NCBI RefSeq assembly: GCF_000720175.1
Contig: NZ_JOIX01000038.1
Coordinates: 15,950-79,949 of the forward strand
Direction of reading: 5' to 3'
DNA length: 64,000 bases
Source of the DNA: Streptomyces sp. NRRL S-337
Lineage (GTDB): Bacteria > Actinomycetota > Actinomycetes > Streptomycetales > Streptomycetaceae
The notes beneath the pieces were generated by a model that made no database searches, had not been told where the DNA came from, and saw nothing but the letters and a program-made list of their open reading frames with translations. A program made the translations under genes and the position numbers. Each line of letters opens with the position of its first letter. Position 1 is the first letter of the stretch. Below, in pieces: positions 1 to 7,856 of the stretch.

Positions 1-1598
1 AGTCCGGAGACGGCCGGCACCCGCTCTTGCTGTCGCGGCCGCAATTGGCGACGCTGCTGCGCTTATGCGAGGCCGTGTTCGGCCCAGGATGGCAGCGTCG
101 GGACCGGCTGGACGTGCCGCCGGGGCTACTGGCGGACCGTACGGGGAAAGGCGCTCCCACAGACCGGCTGGCCCTCCTGCTGCTCGTACTGGAGACGCGC
201 GCAGACGGATGGGTGCGGCACTGCGGTGGCGTGGTCGATACCCGACGCGGACGACCGGCCGCGACCGTGGGGCGGTTGATGTCCCGCACCGCGGCTGCCG
301 GGGAAAAGATCCTGCGCCGGCTGAGGGGAGTCGTTGAGGTGGTGCGGCAGGAGACCCCCTCGGGACTGCTCCATACCTCCCGAATCCACCTGCCAGCGGT
401 GGCGGCGGCGCACCGCAACCAGGCACAGCATCCGGAGTCGGTCCTGCAGCTGGGTAAGCGCAGCACTTCAGACCCTGCTGCACGTGTGGCTGGACAGGAC
501 ACAAGCCACCTCTCCCTACCCACAGCACGTGACCAGCGGAGACGGGGAGAGAGACGCGGATTATCAGATCCTGCCGTTGCAGCAGACCTTCACACTCCCC
601 ACGCTTCTGTGGTTGCGATATCGGAACCAACTGGAGGTGATCTTTTGATATCCGGCGATAGCCGTGGAGGGGCACCCATCGCTGCCGGGAGCGCGCGCAC
701 GCGCGAGAGATGCGGTGCGATGCCCGACGCTGTCTGTTCTGCGATGTCACCGGCAGGCCGACCGGCTGCTGCTCTGCTGGCTGATCTGCCCCTGAGCCGC
801 TGTGTCCGGTCAGTGCTCGTCGCCGTGCAACCGGTCGTCGAAAGGCTGAACATCCAACAGGCACTGCTTGTCTCGCGGGCAGTGGAGCGAGCGCTAACGG
901 TGGTGTCAGACGGATGGCTCGGCAGATACTTGGAAGGGCGCCTCGCCTCGCTGTCCAGCGGGAGCATGCGCGAGGCGGTGATACGGCTGCGTGACCCAAT
1001 GGGCTGGCTGCTGGCGCAGCTTCCCACCGTAACGCTGTGCCCCCGCTGCCGCCGGAGTCGATACGGTCGCGCCTCAGCACTGCCTTCGCTGTGCGATCGG
1101 TGCCGCAGCCGCGAAGCCTCTGCATCCCCACGGGCCCGTTGCGCCCGATGCGAACGGGCCGCTGTGCTGTCTGCACAAGGCGAGTGTTCCCGCTGTGAGG
1201 CGCGGAGCGCAGTAGCGGCAGCGGCCGAGGAAGCGGTTGCTCTGTTGGCTAGACACGCTCCGGTCTCCGCGGCGTCTGCAGAGAAGGTACGTGCAGAAGT
1301 CAGCAGGGTTGCCTCAGCAGCTGCGCGACAGCTGGCGGCAGCAGGGGCGGTGCCGGCTGTGCAGCACGCTGGGGCACGTCTTGCTGCGGAAAGCCACGTG
1401 GCGTCCCTTCGGGGCATGAGGCGACCAGCCCAGGGTGAGCATGAGCCGGGATACCGCTTCCCAGTCAACCGAGGGGTGGGAACCGGGCCGGTCGGTCAGC
1501 CGCCGCCCAGCGGCGGTTTCCAGCTCATGGCCCTCGCTCAGGCTCCGCAGCCGCAAGGCGTCACAGAATGCGCCCGGCAGCCGGTTCGCTGCCCGTAA
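1..1598 (+). CDS. Winged-helix/zinc-ribbon plasmid protein, 5' end outside window
   Basis: The frame is open to the left edge, so the N-terminus is missing; a TTG at 27 is only an internal candidate start. Residues from the edge (HPLLSRPQLATLLRLCEAV) align with the middle of the protein at 7857-9830 (HPLRLQRVEFAVLWGLLEAV), and the likeness continues through GLLADRTGKGAPTDRLALLL and a winged-helix-like stretch. A C-terminal block has CPRC, CDRC, CARC and CSRC pairs suggesting zinc binding. The function is not known; DNA binding is inferred. It may belong to a replication or maintenance family of actinomycete linear plasmids, but I cannot name one. Confidence 0.7.
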   Translation, partial: SGDGRHPLLLSRPQLATLLRLCEAVFGPGWQRRDRLDVPPGLLADRTGKGAPTDRLALLLLVLETRADGWVRHCGGVVDTRRGRPAATVGRLMSRTAAAGEKILRRLRGVVEVVRQETPSGLLHTSRIHLPAVAAAHRNQAQHPESVLQLGKRSTSDPAARVAGQDTSHLSLPTARDQRRRGERRGLSDPAVAADLHTPHASVVAISEPTGGDLLISGDSRGGAPIAAGSARTRERCGAMPDAVCSAMSPAGRPAAALLADLPLSRCVRSVLVAVQPVVERLNIQQALLVSRAVERALTVVSDGWLGRYLEGRLASLSSGSMREAVIRLRDPMGWLLAQLPTVTLCPRCRRSRYGRASALPSLCDRCRSREASASPRARCARCERAAVLSAQGECSRCEARSAVAAAAEEAVALLARHAPVSAASAEKVRAEVSRVASAAARQLAAAGAVPAVQHAGARLAAESHVASLRGMRRPAQGEHEPGYRFPVNRGVGTGPVGQPPPSGGFQLMALAQAPQPQGVTECARQPVRCP

Positions 1599-1780
1599 TC
1601 GCTCATCGCCCACGTCATGCAGAAGGCACTCGGCAAGCTCCGGGCCGGTTGTACAGCATTGGCCATCGTCACTGGCGCCTCCGTTACCTGAGGAATCGAA
1701 GCCGGGATCCGCCCTGCCTCACTGGCTACACGTTGGCGGGAGCCACTCGACCCGCGGCCACAGAAACGAGGGAAAGACTG

Positions 1781-2755
1781 TTGTTAGACGAAAAGGTGTT
1801 CCGGAGTCTCGATGTGCCGGCAGCGGACCGGTTCGAGTACTGGTCCGAGTTGTTGGGCCGTACCCATGCCCCCATGGAGCTGCGCAGCGACTACGCCGAC
1901 GACTTCCGGGCCTCCCAGCGTGTGCTGGACCTCGGCGCCGTGACCGCCTGGCGGGCCGTCTTCCCGCCAGTGGCCTTCCGGCGCACACCGAAGCTGATCC
2001 GGCAGTCCGACCCCGAGACCTACCATCTCTGCCTCGTCGTCCGCGGGACCGGGGCAGGCGTGTGGAGGGATCGGGAAACCAAATACAAGCCAGACGACCT
2101 CTTCATCAACTCCTCCACCCTGCCGAGCGACGTCCACAGCACCGGGGACCCGGCCACGACAGTGGCGCTAGAGATTCCCAAGACGCTGATTCCGCTGCCT
2201 CGCGACATGACCCGGCGGATAGTCGGGATGCCCGTATCGACCCGGGAAGGGATGGGGGCCCTCCTGGCACGGTTCCTCACCCAGTTGAGCGCGGACACGG
2301 CCGCATACCAACCCTCCGATGGCCCCCGGCTGGGCAGGGTCCTCACCGAACTAGTCGGCGCGCTCTTCGCCCACACGCTCGACGCCGGCCGCTGCCTCCC
2401 ACCGGAGACTCACCGACGGACCCTGACCCTTCGCATCCAGTCGTTCATCCGAGAGAACCTGCACGACCCGCACCTCACCCCGACCACGATCGCCGCAGCG
2501 CACCACATCTCCACCAGCTATCTGCACCGTCTCTTCCGGGACGAGGACTCCACAGCCGCCGAGTGGATCCGCCTCCGACGCCTGGAGGCAGCCCACCGCG
2601 ATCTCACCGACCCAGCACTCCACGCCACCCCCATCCACACCATCGCCAGTCGCTGGGGCTTCCCCTGCGCCACCCACTTCAGCCGCGCCTACCGCGCCGC
2701 CTACGGGGCCACGCCCCAGGAACACCGGCACCACGCCCTCCACGGCCACGAGTGA
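1781..2755 (+). CDS. AraC-family transcriptional regulator
   Basis: 324 residues. The N-terminal two thirds resemble the AraC-binding-like sensor domain (VFRSLDVPAADRFEYWSELL), and about residues 215-320 form the double helix-turn-helix (IAAAHHISTSYLHRLFRDE, then IASRWGFPCATHFSRAYRAAYG). The open frame extends upstream, but TTG at 1781 is preceded by GAGGGA at 1768-1773 with good spacing. The second codon is TTA, rare in high-GC actinomycetes and read by the bldA tRNA, so translation may depend on developmental stage. The target is unknown; no adjacent metabolic operon is obvious. The family is clear; the start is likely. Confidence 0.88.
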   Translation: MLDEKVFRSLDVPAADRFEYWSELLGRTHAPMELRSDYADDFRASQRVLDLGAVTAWRAVFPPVAFRRTPKLIRQSDPETYHLCLVVRGTGAGVWRDRETKYKPDDLFINSSTLPSDVHSTGDPATTVALEIPKTLIPLPRDMTRRIVGMPVSTREGMGALLARFLTQLSADTAAYQPSDGPRLGRVLTELVGALFAHTLDAGRCLPPETHRRTLTLRIQSFIRENLHDPHLTPTTIAAAHHISTSYLHRLFRDEDSTAAEWIRLRRLEAAHRDLTDPALHATPIHTIASRWGFPCATHFSRAYRAAYGATPQEHRHHALHGHE

Positions 2756-3604
2756 ACTCATTGTCAACACAGTTGGGCACGCAACGCTAACGACTCACCC
2801 GCCGCATTCGGGCACCCTGGGAGGACGCTCCGATCGGCAGCGCGATACGGAGTGCAGACCCAAAGATGCAGATCCAGCCGAGCCCACTCGCCCGAGAGAT
2901 CACCCGTCCAAACCGAGCGCAAGCACGCCAGCACGCCCCCCCAGTGCCGGCAGCAGCTGCGGTACGCGTGTGCTGAGCGCGCGTTCCGACTCATCTTCGA
3001 AAGAGAGGCAATGCGAGACTCCAGGCAAACTACTCGGCCGAGTTGGGGCCGCCGCCAACACCTTGAGGTACCCGCCCACTGGGCTCGGCACCCTCTCAGG
3101 CGCGGGAACAGTGGCTGGCCTCGACTACCGGGCGCAAATCATCGCCGCCGGCATGCCCGGCCTGGCCACGGCCGCCGCGCTTGCCATGACTGGCCGTATC
3201 GCGCGGCCCACGCACCGATCAGCGGGAAGTCAGTGCCTTAAAACGCGGGAAGTCGATTCCGCATAGGAGGAGTGTTGTGGGGAGCCCTCACGGCGGTTCA
3301 GCAGTCGCGTGTAAGCGCATCTTCCGTGTCACCGCTGATCATCACGCAGGACACGAAGGCCGGCCTTCACAAGATCAGCGACGCAATTCTGATCCGTACC
3401 TCACCGTAGGGATGGGACGGTCCATTGCGGGCTGCCGGATGGCGGTCAGGAGACGAGGTCGCGGAGGGCAGGCAGGGGAGCGGCCGCCCTGATCGGGCCT
3501 ATGTAGACGACAGCCTCCTCGAACTGGAAGCAGGATAGGCCTCGTGGCCTGGGCCGACGACAAGCAGGTTGTCTCGATCCGGTGATCCAAGTCGTTAGGA
3601 CACC
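2756..3604. other. Gap without a supported gene
   Basis: About 850 bases after the AraC gene. Short open frames exist on both strands (for example plus strand 2970-3266), but none has a convincing ribosome site plus recognisable protein. It lies beside a decayed recombinase, so gene debris is likely. Confidence 0.5.
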
Positions 3605-3901
3605 GTGGCGACAGCCGCAGTCCGGGCGTTCGGCGCCCGTCACCCCCTCTGCGACGCCGCCACTCCGGACGCCGAAACCGACTGGGATCAGGCAGAACAG
3701 CACTTCACCCGTCTGATCGAGATCATCATGGGAGGGGCAGCGCCGTCGCGAGACAGTGCCGCAGCCACCGTGCAGCGGGCCGAAAACGAGGCCATCCAAT
3801 TCCTTCTGTCGGTCAGCAACGTGCCCGACTACCGCTGCCCCATCTGTGTCAAGCGGCAGGCCCGCGCTGTGAGTCCTCGGCCTACGCTGGAGGCGACATG
3901 A
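3605..3901 (+). CDS. Hypothetical protein
   Basis: 98 residues from a GTG start. The middle is acidic and amphipathic (AETDWDQAEQHFTRLIEIIM), followed by a single CPIC pair near the C-terminus. The last codons overlap the start of the recombinase remnant by four bases (ATGA), an arrangement typical of translational coupling. I do not recognise the family. Codon use is compatible with a real gene, but no strong Shine-Dalgarno sequence is seen, so it may be a remnant. Confidence 0.4.
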   Translation: MATAAVRAFGARHPLCDAATPDAETDWDQAEQHFTRLIEIIMGGAAPSRDSAAATVQRAENEAIQFLLSVSNVPDYRCPICVKRQARAVSPRPTLEAT

Positions 3902-4834
3902 CGGACGACGAACGCGCCGAGCACGCAGCCCGTCTGCGCGGACTGCGCCACCTTCGACGACGACGTCCTGGCCAAGCTCGCCGAGTTGGAACAGCGCTCC
4001 GCCCAGCACGAGATCGACCTCCGCCCGCAGAAAACCGTCGACGGCTACGCCGCGGACTGGAAACAGTGGGAGGTCTTCTGCGCGCTGCTCGACCTGCCGG
4101 CCACCGCCATCACCCCCGGCTTCCTGACCGCGTTCGTCGAATGGCTGTGGTGGCAACCCGGCTGGAACCGTGGCCGCCCGCGCCCGCCGCGTGCTGAAGG
4201 CCAAGGTCCGCGAGTTGCAGAAGACCGACGAGGTCCGCGGTCGCGGACCGGCCCCTGCCCTGCTCCTCGCCCACCTGCGGGCCGGCCTGGACGCCACCCT
4301 CGCACCCGACTCGGCATCCGCGACCGGGCCATCATCCTTCTGCAGTTCGCCATCGCCGGCCGCGAGCACGAAGTCGCCCGCCTCCGCCTACGCGACATCG
4401 TCGAGGTCGAGCACGGCCTTGAGGTCGACGTCCGCGTCTCCAAGATCAGCCCCCGGAAGGTGAAGGTGCCGTTCGGCTCTCGCCCGTCCACCTGCCCGGT
4501 CGGCGCCTGGCGGGCCTGGACCGAGGCCGCCGGCCTCACCGACCCCGACGGCTACGCCTTCCGCGCCCTGAACCCTGTTGGCACACCGTCACCGACCGCG
4601 GCCTGTCCCCCGAGGCCATCGGCGCCGTCGCCACCCGCCTCGGCGAGCGGGCCGAGCTCCCCGTCCGGCACACCGGACACTCCGCCCGCCGCGGCGCCGC
4701 CGAGGAGTCCCGCCGCGCCGGCAACGACCGCAAGACCATCGCCAAGCAGGGCGGATGGGTCCCCAACAGCGGGGTCATGGAGGGCCGAGGACGCCGATGG
4801 CTGGGAGGAGAACGTCATGATCGGAGTGCTGTGA
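3898..4834 (+). pseudogene. Decayed tyrosine recombinase/integrase
   Basis: Reading all three frames gives one continuous integrase-like protein: an N-terminal SAM-like domain (QKTVDGYAADWKQWEVFCAL) in one frame to about 4165, then ARRVLKAKVRELQKTDEV in a second frame, and IRDRAIILLQFAIAGREHEV back in the first from about 4310. The catalytic-domain end HTGHSARRGAAEE, then KTIAKQGGW lies in a third frame, and EDADGWEENVMIGVL closes back in the first. At least four frame changes are needed, so the enzyme is inactive. The HTGHS(A)RRG and GGW motifs are those of the C-terminal tyrosine-recombinase fold. No flanking att repeat was found. Confidence 0.75.
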
Positions 4835-5128
4835 AAGCAGGTGCCGACTTTCACAGCACCTCCCCCAAATGGGTTACCCACCCCGAAAAGGAGGGCATAG
4901 TGGATGCGATGCGATCACCGCAGGTCAGCGGGGTTTCCCTATGACCCGAGGCAAGTTTTACGCGTCATGGTGGGGTATCGTAAATTACGGATGACTCGTA
5001 AGACTTGCACGCCCCGGCTGGGGTCGATGCAACTCAAGAGTCGCCGCGTGCAGACCACCCAGGTCAGAGCACGCAAAGAGGCCCGGGGAACCGGCGGCTA
5101 CCGGAACCCACGAGCCTCCCGCAGTTAC

Positions 5129-5161
5129 CGAGCCCGGTCGACCTCGCACCGACCGGGCTCG
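5129..5161 (-). terminator. GC hairpin after small membrane protein gene
   Basis: Perfect 12-bp stem (CGAGCCCGGTCG / CGACCGGGCTCG) with a 9-nt loop, 51 bases past the stop of the minus-strand gene at 5212-5337. It has no strong U-tract, as is usual in streptomycetes. Confidence 0.6.
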
Positions 5162-5211
5162 CTGCATCTTCAGCGGCCGCCGATGGCCTCTCCGGGTCCG
5201 GGGCAGGGCAG

Positions 5212-5337
5212 CTACTGAGAGAGCTGTCCCGCCAGAGCGATGACCGTCGCCGATGTGCCCACCGCCGCTAAGAGAAGCATGATCCACTCGTACGTGGACC
5301 ACTTCTTCTTGCCGCGCTTGCCCAAGGGGACGCTCAT
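5212..5337 (-). CDS. Small single-pass membrane protein
   Basis: 41 residues, MSVPLGKRGKKKWSTYEWIM at the start: a basic cytoplasmic N-terminus followed by one hydrophobic helix (IMLLLAAVGTSATVIALAG). The ATG is preceded by a GAGG ribosome site. A hairpin lies just downstream, so it is probably a monocistronic unit. The function is unknown. Tiny membrane proteins of this sort are common among transfer and spread genes of Streptomyces plasmids, but the link here is inference. Confidence 0.55.
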   Translation of the reverse strand: MSVPLGKRGKKKWSTYEWIMLLLAAVGTSATVIALAGQLSQ

Positions 5338-5504
5338 AGCACGTACCTCGCCTTCTTCTCGATCCAGGCCTGTGCACCAGGCCCGGCCCAGGACCCGCCA
5401 ATCGGACCCCGGGGGCTCATGAACTGAGCACGAATTCAGCGCAGTTCGAGGAGAAGCCGGTGAAGCAGAGACGATGTTACCGGCACACAGCGACCATGCC
5501 GCAC

Positions 5505-5575
5505 GCTTGCCCCCAGCCCTCGCGTAAGTCACACCCCCTCAGGGAAAAGCCGCAGCTCAGGAGTAAGGACCACCT
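5505..5575. repeat. 71-bp repeat, copy 1
   Basis: Matches 7659-7729 over 71 bases, with the cores CTCGCGTAAG and CCGCAGCTCAGGAG shared exactly. Both copies lie in non-coding sequence on either side of the membrane-protein/XRE operon. Confidence 0.7.
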
Positions 5576-5767
5576 CGAACAAGGGCAATATGGACTTCTC
5601 TCGGTGCTCAGTGGATCGGTGTGGCGAGCCCGGTCCTGTGACGGAGCCCGGCCGCCTTCGGCCACACAAGAAGGTGCTGACGGAGGAGGAGACGGAGCCG
5701 GCCGGCCGGACCCGAGCCCGCCAGCTCCGTGACGAGGACGGGCAGTCGTTCCGTGAAATCGCCGTGA

Positions 5768-5802
5768 GGGGCCGGCCGTCCTCGACGACGGCGGCCGGCC
5801 CC
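5768..5802 (-). terminator. Terminator hairpin of XRE operon
   Basis: An 11-bp stem GGGGCCGGCCG / CGGCCGGCCCC with a 13-nt loop, about 150 bases past the stop of the minus-strand regulator at 5952-6707. Confidence 0.55.
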
Positions 5803-5951
5803 TGCTCGTTGCCAAGCGCCTGCTGTCCACGGAGCTCCGGTCCTCGCTGGCCCGCGACGCCTGGCAGGTCGCCCCCCGGCAGCCGGCCCGCCGGCCGCGG
5901 CCCGCCGGTGGCCAGGGCCGCTGTGTGCGGCTGTCTGTATTGGTTTGTTTT

Positions 5952-6707
5952 TCAGGCCGCGCCGTCACGCATGCGGCGCAACTGGGAAACGAAACGCGGT
6001 GCCAGCTCGGGGTGCTGCGCGAGCCGCATCGCCACTACATGGTCAGTCGTGAGCTTGTGCTGGTGGGCGAGGACAAACGACGCGAGTTCAGACGCCCTCG
6101 CATTTTCTTCTGTTACGACTGAAAGTAGGTCGACTTGCTTCTCGTAACGCCAAGCGCGTGTCCAGGCAGCCTCCCATGCAGGCCATTCCGGCTCGCAGAC
6201 CTCACATGCTCGCAGGTACGCCTGGAACTGTTGCCGACTGTGAGGCATGGCCTGTTTGGTCACGATGCGGTGGGCGGTGCTGCGGGGCAGGACACCGAAC
6301 TGTCCCGCCCGTTGCTCCAACGTGCGCAGTGATGGGGAGCCGGCCTTCTCGTACAGGTCCCGAAGGGCTGCGCTCAGATCCGCGAAGTCGCGAATGAGCT
6401 CCGGTCTCGGGGCCGGCACGGTACGGCCACCGCGTAACAGACGCGTGTGTTCATACCGGGCTCGCTTCCACAGGCGCCGTGCCTCCTCGGGCGATGCATC
6501 GCAGGCACGGGCGTAGTTGAGCACAGTCTGCAGCTTGGGCACGCTCTCGCCCGAGGCAGCACGCTGGAGCGTCGTGGCGTGACAGCCGGCACGCAGCGAC
6601 AGGGCCCGGTAGCTCTGCCCTGTATGCATGCGCTGATCGCGCAGCCACTGCTGTAGGTCGTACAACGCCTTGTTGCTCGTGGTGAGGGGATTTTGACGGC
6701 GGCACAC
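5952..6707 (-). CDS. XRE-like helix-turn-helix regulator
   Basis: 251 residues from GTG, with GGAGGA seven bases upstream. An N-terminal helix-turn-helix is visible (SYRALSLRAGCHATTLQRAA, then SGESVPKLQTVL), followed by a second region of similar pattern around SLRTLEQRAGQFGVLPRSTA. This double layout is common in actinomycete XRE-type proteins. It starts 13 bases after the membrane protein gene at 6721-6984, so the two are co-transcribed. It likely binds DNA near its own promoter; the hairpin at 7002-7030 is a candidate control site. The signal it senses is unknown. Confidence 0.75.
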   Translation of the reverse strand: MCRRQNPLTTSNKALYDLQQWLRDQRMHTGQSYRALSLRAGCHATTLQRAASGESVPKLQTVLNYARACDASPEEARRLWKRARYEHTRLLRGGRTVPAPRPELIRDFADLSAALRDLYEKAGSPSLRTLEQRAGQFGVLPRSTAHRIVTKQAMPHSRQQFQAYLRACEVCEPEWPAWEAAWTRAWRYEKQVDLLSVVTEENARASELASFVLAHQHKLTTDHVVAMRLAQHPELAPRFVSQLRRMRDGAA

Positions 6708-6720
6708 GACGCTGTCCTCC

Positions 6721-6984
6721 TCACGCAGCCGGAGCCAGCAGGGCGCGGACCAACGAGCGAAGCCCGCGGATGGGCTCCCCGGTGACCAGGCAGAGCACCA
6801 GGCCGGCGGTCAGGCCAGCTCCCGCGATGAGCTGCAAAATGACGGGCACGGACATCTCCGCAACGGCGGCCAAAGCCGCTGCCACCACGGTGATCACGAT
6901 GATGACGATGGCTTCGGCGCCGTCGAGGCGTCGACGGGACGGGGCGCCGGTCTCCACGCAGGAGATGGAACGGGGCTGGGACAC
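6721..6984 (-). CDS. Small two-helix membrane protein
   Basis: 87 residues from GTG at 6984, preceded by AGGGAGG. After a polar N-terminus come two hydrophobic segments (AIVIIVITVVAAALAAVA and VILQLIAGAGLTAGLVLCLV), with a positive C-terminal tail. It is first in an operon with the XRE regulator downstream. A membrane protein paired with a DNA-binding protein may be a sensor/regulator pair, but no family is recognised. Confidence 0.6.
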   Translation of the reverse strand: MSQPRSISCVETGAPSRRRLDGAEAIVIIVITVVAAALAAVAEMSVPVILQLIAGAGLTAGLVLCLVTGEPIRGLRSLVRALLAPAA

Positions 6985-7001
6985 AGGGCCTCCCTGCTCG
7001 T

Positions 7002-7030
7002 GTGTCCGGCGGCCTCTGGCCGCCGGACAC
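7002..7030 (-). promoter_or_regulatory. Leader hairpin upstream of membrane-protein/XRE operon
   Basis: A perfect 13-bp stem (GTGTCCGGCGGCC / GGCCGCCGGACAC) with a three-base loop, ending 18 bases before the start codon at 6984 and so in the operon leader. It could be an attenuator or operator, or it could shield the ribosome site. Confidence 0.5.
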
Positions 7031-7470
7031 CTGCTGCTGACTCCAACGAAGCGCGCACCTATGGCAGTTGCAGCTGCCGTGGAGATGGTGCGTGAACAAA
7101 GATGGTGACAGCCTCGGCAGGTCAAAAGTCCCGCCCGGGGTGTTCCTGGGCTCTTTGATGCGCTCGCGTCCCAGCGATCAATTTGCATGTGGACGCGAGG
7201 ACAGCGACCCAGCGTCAGTGGCTCCACGTGAGCTAACCGCTGACCTGTGGTTTCTCCGTGATCACCACGCTGGCAGGACTGTCGGTAGAACGTGGTAGTG
7301 GACAAGTTGATGCACACGTGCGCAGATGATTCTTGCGTGATCTGGGACGTCGCTGCGACGATCCGCCCACCTGGGGGCACCGAGCAGGTGGGCCCTGCCC
7401 TGATTGCTGCTGACTCCACCAACAAGCTGATTAGGGATTAGCCGGTCACGCGTTGCAGCGCGAGACCGGC

Positions 7471-7507
7471 AAGAGCCGGTACCTCCACAAGCGAGGTACC
7501 GGCTCTT
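7471..7507. other. Strong inverted repeat
   Basis: A perfect 15-bp stem (AAGAGCCGGTACCTC / GAGGTACCGGCTCTT) with a 7-nt loop in the 870-base gap between divergent units. It contains a GGTACC core. It may be a terminator or a protein-binding dyad. Confidence 0.5.
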
Positions 7508-7549
7508 CCGATGTGGCCTCGAAGGCCAAGCCCGGACTCCTGCCGGCTC

Positions 7550-7593
7550 AAAAGCCCCCGCCGGGCCCCTCTCGGGACCCGGCGGGGGCTTTT
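7550..7593. terminator. Bidirectional terminator
   Basis: A 16-bp stem AAAAGCCCCCGCCGGG / CCCGGCGGGGGCTTTT with a 12-nt loop. T-tracts on both sides fit Rho-independent termination on either strand. Confidence 0.8.
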
Positions 7594-7658
7594 GGCCATG
7601 CACAGGCGTTAGCGCGGCGGCTCGGTGGCCGATGTGTGCCCGCCGCTGCGCTCGCTCC

Positions 7659-7729
7659 GCTTGCCCACAGCCTCGCGTAAGCCACACCCCAGCTGGGGGA
7701 AAACCGCAGCTCAGGAGCAATGGCCACCT
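7659..7729. repeat. 71-bp repeat, copy 2
   Basis: Partner of 5505-5575 in the same orientation, differing at roughly a dozen positions. It is non-coding and lies about 130 bases beyond the stop of the paralog at 7857-9830. Confidence 0.7.
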
Positions 7730-7856
7730 AGAGGGGCATGCATCCAGCGGTACGCCGATGTGTGAAGGCATCGCCGGAGGGCGACGCCCTGCTTAACGTG
7801 CTGTCGGCGGCACTGATCGCAGCGGACGATGGCCCGGTCAGCGGTATAGCGCAGGC

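Noticed and set aside
3898..4834. Functional integrase with attachment site
   Set aside because: At least four frame changes break the gene, and no tRNA gene or direct repeat that could be att is visible nearby.
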